Positions 22,253-33,103 of a stretch of 64,000 nt of DNA are shown in pieces. Location: positions 684,001 through 748,000 of the forward strand of contig CM055097.1 of NCBI GenBank assembly GCA_029204225.1, in the 5' to 3' direction. The notes under the pieces are model-generated. The model saw only the letters and a program-made list of their open reading frames with translations. It did no database searches and was not told the DNA's origin. Position 1 is the stretch's first letter, and each line of letters begins with the position of its first letter. A program made the position numbers and the translations under genes. Source of the stretch: Diphasiastrum complanatum (taxonomy: Eukaryota; Streptophyta; Lycopodiopsida; Lycopodiales; Lycopodiaceae).

Positions 22253-22270
22253 TGGTGCCGTTGCCAGGGA
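22253..22270 (+). promoter_or_regulatory. tRNA-Asp-type primer binding site
   Basis: TGGTGCCGTTGCCAGGGA differs at only a few bases from the TGGCGCCGTTGCCGGGGA site of plant Athila-type gypsy elements, which is complementary to the 3' end of tRNA-Asp. The orientation is plus. Confidence 0.6.
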
Positions 22271-24150
22271 GCTACACCAATTATTTAGTTTTCAACATGT
22301 TTTGGATGGATGTTAGCTTGCATTTAGGCATTTTGTTTTGGATTTTGCTGATTCAATGTTGTGATATTATTAAGGCTAGGAAACTTATACATCTCTCAAC
22401 AAATACTCTTTTTTATAATGATGGTATGTCTCTCAAATTATAGGCTACCCTCTTATAAAAACTCCTCAGAATCACTCTTAATAGTGATAGTATATACCCC
22501 CTGGCCATCTCGGTTTTCAGCTGTCTGATAGTGCATGATTTTTAGCTAGTAATGGCATATTCTAGGCATGTTGAGTATATACATTTCTCTTGTATTCCAA
22601 AGAAGAAAGGTCAAATCCACATTTCTTTATAATATCATAAAGCACTTTTCATTCAAAAACTCAAAGTCTAGAGTTTTTGAATAATGATTTGTTGGATACT
22701 AGCAAACTCATATGTGAGTGTGTTTCTTTTTAAAAGATACACTTGCTAAACCGCTATGAAGTCAACTCTACAACTCATGATATAAAACGATAAAGTCCTT
22801 CCAAAAGCAATGGACATAAGTTTTTCACTTTCTAACTCCATACAATTTTCACTCCTCAAACATTGGTCAAAGTTCTATCTCAAACATTCCTAGAGTAGTA
22901 GTGAATAGATTCTTCACTGAATCCCGTAGATTTTTTATCAATATCACACTACATATTTTGATTCTCAATGATCATTCATTAGTGGGTATGCTATGACATT
23001 GAAATTCCAAGGTGAAATTCAAGCAAATCACTAAGAATTGTAGAATAGACTTCTCAAAACCATTGACAGTATTAATCAATGATAAATATTGACTAATACC
23101 GTCATGTTGTTGGAAGTAAATCTACTCCACTAGGTGGCTAGGTCTAATGAAGGTGCGTAGTATAGTGGTAGACCGGTCGTCCACCTTCTAAGATCTACAA
23201 AGCTTAAAATTGTGAAATGAAAATATAAATGAAAAGGAGCACCAAGGCTTCCCATGGAATGGAATTAACTAACTTGACTAAGGCTTCCCAACTAGCCAAA
23301 AATAACAAAATAACATGATCTTGCTAAGGCGGCACCCAACTAGCAAGATGTTTACACTAATTCTAATCTAGGAAATTGGAAGTATAAATTGTGCCTAAAT
23401 AAAACATAAAGCAATATAACGCATGCCACAATAGAAACCTATGAAAAGGAGACAAGAGGAGGCTCGAGCACCTTCCCTCAAGCTATGCACCTTTCCAAAG
23501 GGAATACAAGTGAAATAGCAAGATATCTCCAAATAGAGAGCAATTTAGCATAACCTCAAAAGTGTTGCCTACATGAGAAATACCTGTCTTCCTATAGCAA
23601 GGAGGGCCTTCCATAAGCATCCACTAGCTTATGGTTTTAGTTCTAAACTAGCCATTCTAAGGCCTCTAAAAAACTTCTAACTTAGAACTTAGAACTTAGA
23701 ACTTTAGAAGTTTCTAGCTTGGGACTTAAGATAACTTAGAATCTTTCTAAGCTTAAGTTTCTTAAGTCTAAGTTCTAATGTCAAGTTTAAGTTATTTTAT
23801 TATTTTAAGCTTCTACCCACGGACTTACAAAACACATGCCATAGTCGAAGTTTATTGGCAAATACTCATACGTGGGCTTACAAAACACATGCCACAGAGT
23901 TTTATTTCTTTTTTTATATTTTTCACTGTGTTTGGACAATTGCTAACATTATCCCCCTCCTTATTGGATTGGTGGTCCCACACCAATCGAAGCTTTTTCT
24001 TCCTGGATCTTTTGAACTTCTTGGTGGCAGGATTGTTGTTGTCAGGATTGGTAAATCTTGTTGCCGATGCCCTCCATCATTTGCCATTGTAGTTTGTTAA
24101 GGAAGGGCATGGGTTTGTAGTAGTGGAACATACCCTAGAGAAAGTTATGG
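22271..24150. other. Non-coding retroelement debris and short repeats
   Basis: No gene supported. 23680-23780 is a run of AACTTAGA/CTTAAG-type short repeats. 23822-23845 and 23874-23896 are an imperfect direct repeat (GGRCTTACAAAACACATGCCA). Frames at 23778-24100 overlap and neither has a recognised domain. Confidence 0.3.
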
Positions 24151-24155
24151 GTTTT

Positions 24156-24464
24156 TCACAACTTTAACATATCAATGTGTAGTGCCGAAGTGAGGGCTGC
24201 CCGATAATGAAGCCGCACTATGTTGATGTGGTCGTCTTGTGTTTGTAGAGGTTTATTGATATTAATGGCTATTGGTGGTAGCCCTTGATCCCAATAACCT
24301 TTGAGCTCTGCCAAAAATGCCACTTGGCTGTAATTATCCGAAAAGTACCATACGTCGCGATCAAGGTTGCCATGGTGCTTTTGGTAAAATGCACAACAAT
24401 TGGTGACCATGTCATCCACTGGGTTGCTCAAAAGGCATGATTTTCCAACAAAAAAATTTCCCAT
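24156..24464 (-). other. Unrecognised frame within the minus-strand gypsy element
   Basis: 102 codons on the minus strand, directly downstream of the RT remnant. It contains CAFYQKHHGNLDRDVWYFSD and IDMLKL. It falls where further RT would be expected but has no RT motif, so the RT is probably truncated here and joined to other sequence. Function not assigned. Confidence 0.25.
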
Positions 24465-24911
24465 TCTGTGGCAAAAGTGATTTTATGTTGATCTTCTTTA
24501 ACAATTTGAATCATATTGTATCCGCTAAAGCCATCTAAGAAAGAGTAGGCCTCATCTCCTACTAGATTTTCTAAGATAGATTCTCCGAAAGGTAATGGAA
24601 AATGATCATGTTCTGTGACAACATTAAGTTTCTTTAAAGTCGACACAGATGCGGAGTTTTCCATTTTTCTTAGGCACAATGATGATTGGCGAGACCCACT
24701 CAGTATGTTCGCTTTCATAGATGAATCCTGTATCTAACAAGCATTGTAATTCTTCTTTGATTTTTGCCTTGTAGATCGGATTACATCTGTAGGGATGGCT
24801 AGTAGTTGGTCTCGCACCCGGTTTAAGGGGAATACGATGCACAACTACTTGGGGTGAGACTCCTTTCATGTCTTTATAGGACCAAGCAAAGACATGTCGA
24901 TATTTGTGCAA
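24428..24911 (-). pseudogene. Gypsy reverse transcriptase N-terminal half
   Basis: Minus-strand frame 24624-24911 gives HVFAWSYKDMKGVSPQVVVH, RIPLKPGARP, DTGFIYESEHTEWVSPIIIV and PKKNGKLRICVDFK. A frameshift near 24650 leads into 24428-24718: FPLPFGESILENLVGDEAYS, FLDGFSGYNMIQI and HKITFATEW. The downstream catalytic YVDD block is absent. The family is the same as the linker fragment at 5922-6716. Confidence 0.8.
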
Positions 24912-25012
24912 AAGCTTCTCAAGCCTTCACGTTGTTCCCGATTGAGATGAGCCCCGACATGGACAATGTATTCGTTACTTTCATTGGGCTCACTCAAGGA
25001 GAGAGTGATGGT

Positions 25013-26020
25013 TCAGACATGGCCTTCATAGGGTGAATTACCATTTGGCTCATGTTGAGCTTGTAATAATTGGATGGTCACGTCCTCAATCATATAGTCT
25101 TTAAAATATGCAAGCACATCATGTGCTGGAGACTCAAGGGGGGCCTTGCCTTTCAATTGTCTGGATGGTGACTTGGGAGGTTCGGGGATTGGCGTATGAG
25201 CGGATGCAATATTAGGAACTTCTCTAGCAGTGGTAAGGTCTCTAGGCGGCTGGATTTGAAGGGGTTTCTTCATCTTGTCTTTCATGGTATGGCCACGACA
25301 TTGTGACTTTGGAGGATGTGAGGTGTGCAGATGAGGAAGTGGTGGCACATCATGGAGAATCTTGTCATCGATTTGAAAAATTGTTTCCTCCTCACATAGG
25401 TCCCATGGATAATTTGGTTGTTTGACACGGTATAGCTTGGTATCAGGTTTTTTGATTGTAACCATGGCAACTGGTTCCACTTTGGATGAACACTGCGGGA
25501 AGACTTTGAGTGGAAGTGCCTCCATGTAGTTGAGGATCTGAATATCAGAAATGTCCAAATCTTATGGGCAATTTTGAATTTGTAAAACATTGTCATCATC
25601 TATGAATAATTTTTTTGATTCATCGGTAGGTAGCCATGCAACATTTAACAACTCATCACTGTGTGGAAGAATATCAATAAAATTAATATTAATTATAGGT
25701 GTGTCTAGATCAAAAAATTGTTCGTTATCAGCCAGAGGAGTATAGGTACAATCATCTTGATGTTGAGCACAATAATCGGCATTCATACAATCAATAGTAG
25801 CCAAACTGTGAATCCAGTTTATGATATCAGTAGATTCAACATAATGACCTTTTTCTTGGGTGGATTGATATGGCTCAAACACTGAATTAGTAGTAGATGA
25901 TCCCTTGTCGTAAAAACGTGCGGGTTTGAGTTTTCCAGACAATGGTAACAGAGCTGTCTCTATTACCAAAGGTGATGTGTCCTTTGCTCTTTGTGAACGA
26001 CTCTTGCATTGGTGAGCCAT
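25013..26020 (-). pseudogene. Gypsy pol linker between protease and RT
   Basis: Two minus frames: 25562-26020 (KPARFYDKGSSTTNSVFEPY, INWIHSLATIDCMNADYCAQ, LLNVAWLPTDESKK) then 25013-25558 (MEALPLKVFPQCSSKVEPVA, PRDLTTAREVPNIASAH). Position and resemblance to 5922-6716 identify it as the low-conservation linker of a plant gypsy family. At least one frame change separates the two parts. Confidence 0.6.
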
Positions 26021-26029
26021 GGATGACCA

Positions 26030-26340
26030 AGTAGTAATTTGTAGGAATAGGCATTACTAGGGATATCGAGTACAACTAAATCTATAGAAAATATCAGGCC
26101 TCCTAGTTTGATCAGAACTTGTGAGACAAAACTGATAGGTCACACTTTGATCAGCCATCTTGAGCATATAATCAATTAGTAATTATAATCTTGATTATAT
26201 GATTCACTAATTGAGTTTGTCTCTCAGATTTCATTCTAGCATGAGGGATGTGAAAATGATGTTGACACCTGAGCCACCATCTAGTACAACTAAGACTTTG
26301 CGAGATTGGTGATGAGTAGCTGGAATCTTGATATTGTCCC
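26030..26340 (-). pseudogene. Gypsy protease remnant
   Basis: On the minus strand around 26230-26330 the reading HHQSRKVLVVLDGGSGVNII is visible, matching the LDGGSGVNII form of plant gypsy retropepsins (Gly replaces the usual Ser/Thr of DSG/DTG). The frame breaks at a TGA soon after. Confidence 0.65.
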
Positions 26341-26988
26341 TTTTATTGAGCGGATTTGTGAGGTGTAATGGCATTTCGGGCAGCTCGTCAGGGGTGGTGG
26401 TTTCGGTGGATTGGATTTGTTGTTTTCACTTACCTGCATATTTCCAGAGAACATGGAAAGGGAGAGTCACATTAGCTTGTAATAGATCCCCCAAACTTCA
26501 GTGCCTTCAAGGGTTTTGTTCTCAAAATGCATGTGAGGTACTTTATGGGAGCTGGAAGAGTGTTGGTATGCATTTTGAATCTGATGTCGATATTGGTGAT
26601 GCAACCTAATTTCTTCGGATGGGTGAGGATAGACAATGTGTGTCAAACCTTCACTTGGAAGTACATTACGCTGCTGGGTTTTGCTGGGTGCAATGATAGG
26701 GCTCGACGTTGGGTTTGTGCATGATTCAAGACCCATGCTAGATGAGTTTCAACTGACAATGTCTCAACTTGCACGGAATAGGTAGGAGCAGCTGGTTTAG
26801 ATTGGGAAAGACAATCCTTCACATAGTGTTCAATGCCACAATTTTCACAAGCTAGTGAAAATCAAAGTTTATTAGGGAAGCAAATACTAGGATGCGTGAC
26901 AAAGACAGCTTGGTTATGATCACAAGTTTGGGCATTGGGGTAGCATTACAATCATACGCATAATAAACAACTGTCTCAATGGTGTACC
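26341..26988 (-). other. Decayed gypsy gag-protease junction
   Basis: Overlapping short frames on both strands and no clear reading. It lies between the gag zinc knuckle and the protease, so it should be the gag-protease spacer. Confidence 0.4.
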
Positions 26989-27579
26989 CTAGTTGAGTAG
27001 TGTCTTCCACATAATAAGTTGTCGGATCGATGGTATTGGAATCAAGATAGCGGACAACTTGTTGTGGGGCAGGTTGATTAACGACGAACTATTGACACGG
27101 TGGATATTGATTGGGTGCAGCTGGTCGTGGTTGATAGACACCTTGTCGTGGCATGCACTATTTGTAAGCACAGTATTGCCAATAAATGAGTCTTTCAATT
27201 GGGGACATTCATTGGCAATGTGGTTTTGTGAACAGATAGAACACCATATATATTTTCTTGCTAGAAAAGATTTATCAGCAATATTTTTCATGGTGGTTTG
27301 GAAATCAGCAACGAGTTTATCCATATGGGTTTGTTGAGCTTTCTGCCAAGTTTTTATTTGTTGTAGAAGTTCGAAAAAATTGGGCAGTATTTTCGAACTT
27401 TGTTGGGGGTATTCCTGACATATTGTAAATAAATAATAACGACCATTAAAATGTGTTGCGAGGGCATGGCATCTTGCGCGTATAAGCCCATGGCCCAATG
27501 AGCACGCAAGTTGAGTTGTAAATAGAATAATAGACTTGGGCCCCTTTGTATTAAAATAAAACTTGAGGCCCAAAGTCAT
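26989..27579 (-). pseudogene. Gypsy gag C-terminal part with zinc knuckle
   Basis: A 196-codon minus frame. Around residues 90-115 it reads QQTHMDKLVADFQTTMKNIA, then a CCHC knuckle CSICSQNHIANEC, followed by a PINIH...L/S-rich tail. The knuckle has the C-x2-C-x4-H-x4-C spacing. The N-terminal gag core is missing or unrecognisable, and the upstream side runs into an LTR in the opposite orientation (27590-28226), so the element was truncated at its 5' side. Confidence 0.65.
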
Positions 27580-27589
27580 TTTAAACTTA

Positions 27590-28226
27590 GAAGTCTATTA
27601 TTTTAGAGTTGGGTCCAAAGGGAGACTCACATGAATCATGTGAAATCCAATGTACTTTTTTGAGACCTTTGGATCAAGTTGGGTCCAAGATGAATGGATA
27701 GGATTAGTGTACATATTAGCCAATAGTATTTTGGGGCAAGGGCCTTTCCCATTTATAAAAAGGCACCTCATGTACTCTATTTTGGATGCTTAATGAGAAG
27801 GAGGAAACTCTACCATTTTTGGAAGAGCAACATCCTCATTTGCTATTCAATGCTTGCTATTGCTATTGTTGCTTCCTATTTGCTTTCAAATTCATGCTTT
27901 CTTGGTTTCCATAGTTAATGTTTCTCCTTTAGCAAGTAAAATGAGCATTTGGGCTAACCTCCACTCTCACTCTCACTCTCTATCTCACTCTCCCTTTCTT
28001 CTTCTCTCAATCTCTTCTATTCTTCTCTTCTCATTCACCAAAAACCATGATGAAGGTAGTTTAGGGGAGTAGACTTAGGGGTGTGTAGTGTTAGTGGTGG
28101 TAGAGTTAGGAAAAAGTAGGGAACTAACTAAAAGTAGCATCTATTCATAGTTAGGCACCTATCCAGTGTTCTAACCCTTGTTGACAAGTGGGAGGGCTAT
28201 ACTACGAGAGATCTTCGACCCTACAG
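27590..28226 (+). repeat. LTR (plus strand) ending at a primer binding site
   Basis: Contains TTTATAAAAAGGCACCTC (about 27754-27771) as a TATA box, then CTCTCACTCTC-type leader, and ends with GACCCTACA before the primer site. The 5' edge is approximate. No partner LTR was found and it abuts the minus-strand gag end, so it is a truncated or solo LTR plus leader. Confidence 0.5.
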
Positions 28227-28242
28227 TGGCGCCATTGCCGGG
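28227..28242 (+). promoter_or_regulatory. tRNA-Asp-type primer binding site
   Basis: TGGCGCCATTGCCGGG differs at one base from the tRNA-Asp complement used by Athila/Ogre-type gypsy elements. It begins right after the LTR end. Confidence 0.7.
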
Positions 28243-28980
28243 TATAGGTTTCCACTAACTTGAGCAATAATCAGCTCTTGCTACAACTTTGTGATTTTTG
28301 CTCACAGCTGGGTGTTGTTGGTTGCCAAATGGAGTACCCAGCTGTCCAATGAGGCCCTAGTTATTACCGCGTCCTGGATGAATGTTCCCAAGGCTTGGTA
28401 GGTCGTCGTTAAGTCCATTGGAGTAGCTAGTACATTGACGCTTGTAGGAGTTCGTGTGCTAGTGGCCCCGATGACCTGTACAATGCCGTTGTCGTCGTCT
28501 TCAATGAGGTTCTCCGGTTATCCATTAGGAGATATTAGAACTCAAAAGGGGCCCTTTGTCAAGATGTTGTTTTTGACTTCACACGCTTTCAACGCTTATG
28601 TGTCCCAATGAATGGTGTCCATCTGTGATGAACTGTAATAGTGGTTGACGGACGAAAATTATATTTAACTTTCCTGGCCAAATTTTTGTGATTTTCAAAT
28701 ATCCCGTTAGGCTGAACAAACAATTGTGATTGGACCACAGTTACTGCCCGAATACTCATATGCTGCCCATCATTGTACCCTCGAGGTTGATTTGACGTCA
28801 ATAGTCGTAAACTATAGTTAACTAATCCTTATAGTTTAGGAACTTCTTGTCATTCATAGGTATACCTCTTATTTTCTTTATTCTATCTCTTATTTTGGAT
28901 TGTCATTCTTAGGTCTACCTCACTTTTTTTTGCTACATTCTCTCCGTTCTCAGCTTGCGTACTCGTATTTTCGACTAATG
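28243..28980. other. Leader/debris after the primer site, no gene
   Basis: No frame longer than about 70 codons and no recognised domain. It may include remnant element leader DNA. Confidence 0.3.
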
Positions 28981-30315
28981 GCTACACATAATCGGAGACC
29001 AAGAGGATCCATTGATGCAATCAATATTTGCAATGAAAAAAATGCAGAAGATCAATAGATACCAAGAATATATCGAAAATATCAATGGATCTTGATGCAT
29101 CCCTCTGCAAAAGGCTCATTCCGAAAAAGAAAAAGATCGGATTACATATATGAAAGCTCTTGAAAAGGCAGGATAATGGATTTTAAAGTATCACCTACCA
29201 GTTAATCTATCACTGAAGTTTTAGTTTAGCATGCTTATCTTCACAATGAGCTCAACATTCATGATTTGAATCCAAATGATAGAAAAAAATGCAATTGTAA
29301 GTTTTCAGATTTAATTTCTTTAGAGTTAGTATTTTCTTTAGATTATATTTTTCTTGTGATATTTTTGTTGGTTTTGCATATTTGTATCCATCAAATTTCG
29401 TTGAATGGCAAACAATTCAATCGATTGTAGGAATAATCAATGTCATACATTCGGATATCGGTATTTTACAATATAAAGGTCGTTCTTCAAAATCACTTCA
29501 GGAGTTTTCTTTTATGATCACATCTATTTTCCTGAAAAAAATGGTTTAGTTGGTAGATTCGAGCCATATCCTTTACTAGATTTTTTGAGTGAGGAATGGA
29601 TTTATTTTGATGCAGCAATTTCAGAAAGTTTCCGATCTAGGCTATATATGGATATTCAGAGTATATTAAAATGTAGCACTGGATCAAAGAATAATAGATT
29701 AAATTGGTATCTACCTTTTAATATTTTTCTTGATTTTTTTTTCAAATGCAATGTTCAGAGAACAAAAACAATGTTTATTTGTAAGGACTTGAGTGCTGAA
29801 ATAATCGTCGAGTTGTTGGATGATGGTTGGGATACAAAACAAAATCAGCAAGTTGAGTGTAGAGTATGTTACTCATCCATGACATTTAGATATCACATTG
29901 AAAAACAAATGCTCACTTTGCTGCTGTATTATAGAAGATGGATAAAATGCAAAAATGTTTGGAAGCCACTTGATCAAGATTTTGGTATAAACCCTCAAGA
30001 GCAACTTCAGATAACAGTGAAAAGAAATGACAACATTCTTGCAATGGTTGAGGTTGAGGAAGATTGGTGTTTCAATCACATTCGATCAGAACTAGACATG
30101 TTGCAATTCGATCTACTTCAGTACTATCAATTTCGATTGAATGGTGTAAAGGTATGTTATGCCATATAAAAATATTTTTTTTTCTATTTCTAAGTGAATC
30201 AGTTTCATAAAATATATTAACTAAAATAATTTCTCTTGTGCAGGTAAGAGTAAGGCAAGAAGAACATATAAAACGCAAAGATATTGGAACATCCATTGAA
30301 ATTGAAGATCCATAG
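28981..30315 (+). pseudogene. Decayed multi-exon gene of unknown function
   Basis: Exon A (28981-29296) starts MATHNRRPRGSIDA but has stops and frame changes; coding traces include EKEKDRITYMKALEKAG and AYLHNELNIHDLNPNDRKK. Intron 29297-29430 has GTAAGT...TTGTAG. Exon B (29431-30151) starts GIINVIHSDIGILQYKGRSS, has one frameshift near 29480, then stays open for about 225 codons through YFPEKNGLVGRFEPYPLLDF, EWIYFDAAISESFRSRLYM, KNNRLNWYLPF and MVEVEEDWCFNHIRSELDML. Intron 30152-30243 (92 bp) runs AAG/GTATGT...TTGTGCAG. Exon C (30244-30315) continues in frame (VRVRQEEHIKRKDIGTSIEI) to TAG. Canonical splice sites with frame continuity show a real spliced ancestor. I do not recognise the family; it may be cellular or a high-copy element protein. 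Confidence 0.5.
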
Positions 30316-30950
30316 ATTATGAACTATGGAATTTTGTATTACGTAATACAATTTTTTGTATACATCATTTACCACTTTTTTTGTGAGGCTCTTTCATTTC
30401 TATGATCTCCATTTCCATGGTGCAAAACACAATGTAATTGCAATTGGATAATATGAGTTTTCGATATTGTCTCCATTTATTGTCTCTTGTAGGATATTGG
30501 CATTATCTCCATTGGGGAGATCTTCAGTCACTTGAACTCCATTGACCACTACAATCAGATATCGAATCGATGCTTGCCCTTGTTGATGTCTCGTATATAT
30601 CGATTGTATTTTTTGTCTTCATTGCCTTGGTCTGTATTGTCCTTGTCTTGGCGTATTTGGATTTGTTCAGAAGATGTTCTGATCAAAGCTTTGTTGTAAC
30701 AAATCTAAGTTTGTTGCATGTTTGGATTGGTTGTGGCAAAGGTTTGATCAAATCATCTTTCTAAACTTATCCAAAAAAAAACCATGGTAAAGGCAAGACA
30801 GACCAAGGCTATGGAAAATCGTAGAAATTGAAGATGAATGAATCATAACATGAATTAATAACAAAAAAAAAACAAGTAAGAACAACCATAGAAAACTGTA
30901 TATATATCTCCATTAAAATTTTCTGTACATGTGTCTCATCCACATCAAGT
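30316..30950. other. No gene recognised
   Basis: AT-rich. A plus frame at 30570-30764 encodes a hydrophobic run (FFVFIALVCIVLVLAYLDLF) but has no partner or signal; judged chance. Confidence 0.3.
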
Positions 30951-30959
30951 GAGACGAAT

Positions 30960-31558
30960 ACTTAATCAGTATCAACTGTCTATGATCTCTAAATCCATTT
31001 CTCTAGTTGGAAGTAGCTTGGGTGGAGAACACTCGACCACTACAACTGGATATGAAGCTTTTATAACAACAATGGTGGTCTCAAAGGATTCAGGTAATCC
31101 TACAAGAAACAATACAGCTACATCCTTCTCTTTCATGGAAAATCCTAATGCTCCTAGTGCCTATGAGCATTCTTGAATCTCCTTACATAGGAGGTGATTG
31201 ATTCGCCTTCTGCTACTGCCATATGTGTCAGCTCTTTCTACAAAACAATCCTGGAGGTCACTCCTACTCCATGATATAGATTCTACAAAGTCTTCCAAAC
31301 ATCTTTGGGTGTTTTCATGTCTCTGACCTGTGCTATCTCCCAGAGACAGACAAATGATCGAGAGAGCCTCTTCATTCTCTCCTTGAACAATCTCCTTTTC
31401 TCCACTATGTTAATCGACGTGCCTTCTTCGATTATCGCTTCTGTCTCGATGCCTGAGACAAGATCCCAGAGTCCTTTCTCATCTAGGATCAGCTGTATTT
31501 TCAATGACCATACATCGTAGTTTTCTTCTTCCAGCTTTTCAACTTGCCTTGTCTCCAA
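30960..31558 (-). pseudogene. Copia gag fragment
   Basis: The minus frame 31283-31558 begins METRQVEKLEEENYDVWSLK, then LILDEKGLWDLVSGIE and RSFVCLWEIAQVRDM, the N-terminal gag (DUF4219/UBN2-like) of copia elements. Downstream, 30960-31190 continues with several stops: MAVAEGESITSYVRRFKNAH and further gag phrases. It is truncated after gag and is a different family from the 1-2 kb copia. Confidence 0.75.
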
Positions 31559-31559
31559 C

Positions 31560-32300
31560 TATGAGCCATCCTTATTGGCGCTACACTGCTTGTCGCCTTT
31601 TTGCTGATTTGATAGCAGTAATGATGAACAATCCTTTACAAAAGATTGTTCGCACTCAATCCAATTAAATAATGTCAAGACTCTTAGAAAGTGCAACACA
31701 CGTTTTGTGGGCCCATAACCCTTGTTGAGTGCTCAAGCATGCAATGATTAACTAATGATGCAACCAAAAGATTCACACATAAATTGTAATCATGCATCAA
31801 TCTCTACAGCAGAATATTATAGTACTAAAAGACCTTTACATTAAAAAAATAGTACATAATCACTTCAGTGATGATTGCCAGCACATGCAATCTCGATACA
31901 CCATCTCTTCAGTACTCATCAAGAGGCATACACAAACTGCCAGGACATCACATATTTATCTTCTAGTTAACATGTTGCTACCACCTATTACTCGCATCAT
32001 TTCAGCCTAAACACAATCACATTATCTATCTAACTACCAACCACCTAATATGTCAACTGATCCTGAAACTACTCTTAACTAAATGATCTACCAGAAAAAT
32101 GTTCATTGATCTATGGCCTTAACAAAATTTTAGTAAAAAACCATAAAAAACTAGCAATCTTTGACTAAAACTCGTGAAAGAGAGACATGAGAGTCCCCTC
32201 CCAAAGATGGATATGCCCTCCTCGTAGGAGTCGACTTGGTACATCTTGTTGTATAGGTGGTGATCATGATGTGACCTCTCCATCTTGTATAAGGCCATAC
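31560..32300. other. Non-coding spacer
   Basis: No long frame, repeat array or clear LTR. It ends at the GA microsatellite that flanks GLP block 2. Confidence 0.3.
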
Positions 32301-32303
32301 AAG

Positions 32304-32304
<1 letters not shown>

Positions 32305-32338
<34 letters not shown>
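32305..32338. repeat. (GA)n microsatellite next to GLP block 2
   Basis: Seventeen or so GA units, at the same relative place as the GA tract 3' of GLP1. Confidence 0.95.
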
Positions 32339-32339
<1 letters not shown>

Positions 32340-32829
32340 GCTTCTATTGTGCTAACTCCCCCCTTCATTTCTCCTACACTCGATGTTCTTTTGCCCTATG
32401 AAATAGATGTTGAGGGGCACATCATGAAGGATGAGGCCAATGGTTGTGTGATCACTCGAAACTTTAGTAAGTAGTGAACATACTACTATTTTAAACCACC
32501 AAATAACATCCCCAAATTCAACAACACTTTCACAAAAGAACAATTCATGCCACTACTACACTAAGATTTCAAATCTTGCAAGATTGATTTGTAAAGCCAA
32601 TAGTTCAAAACACAAACGCGCTCTATAATGGGTCTACATACACCATCAAACACAACCATCAAGGCTTTCTCATTGACCTTACAATCCCAAGTTCCAACAT
32701 CTCTTTATTATTTCTTAGAACTATTGTGCCCTTTCAAATGTTTCAAATCATGAAAGACTAACAACCAACATGCACAAAACCAACAACTACCTACAGCAAA
32801 GCTTGCCTTGATATTGGAGATCACCCTGT

Positions 32830-32835
32830 TTTATT
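32830..32835 (-). terminator. GLP2 polyadenylation signal
   Basis: AATAAA on the minus strand about 270 bp past the stop, aligned with the other three copies. Confidence 0.55.
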
Positions 32836-33009
32836 CCATACATGTGCACAGACATACTGTTTAAAATTACATTCAAAATATTTTCTCCTGTAGATCTCGA
32901 GCTCTTTCTAACATCCACTAAGTCTCGAGGCACACATACATATAGAAGTCCAGATATCTTACATGTTACGATTGGAAGCTTCAAAAGCATCCATGATTTG
33001 CATGACTGT

Positions 33010-33103
33010 AATACATCTGAGCTTATTTCTCCCATCAGTTAGTTACAACATCTTTAATACATCTGAACTTATTTCTCCCATCAATTAGTTACAACATCTT
33101 TAA
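33010..33103. repeat. Tandem duplication in the GLP2 3' region
   Basis: Two near-identical copies of a roughly 47-bp unit with AATACATCTGA, TTTCTCCCATCA and TTACAACATCTTTAAT lie directly after the stop codon. Copies 1, 3 and 4 have a single unit, so the duplication is specific to GLP2. Confidence 0.85.

Noticed and set aside
32187-32474. 95-codon plus ORF with an Arg-Glu run next to GLP block 2
   Set aside because: The central part is the GA microsatellite and the ends are duplicated non-coding flank.
32787-33035. A minus ORF after GLP2 and GLP3 (also 48393-48641) with shared text such as SCKSWMLLKLPIVTCKISGL
   Set aside because: It lies in the 3' region and overlaps the polyadenylation signal. 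The same frame has an early stop in copy 1 and is lost in copy 4, so similarity reflects recent duplication.
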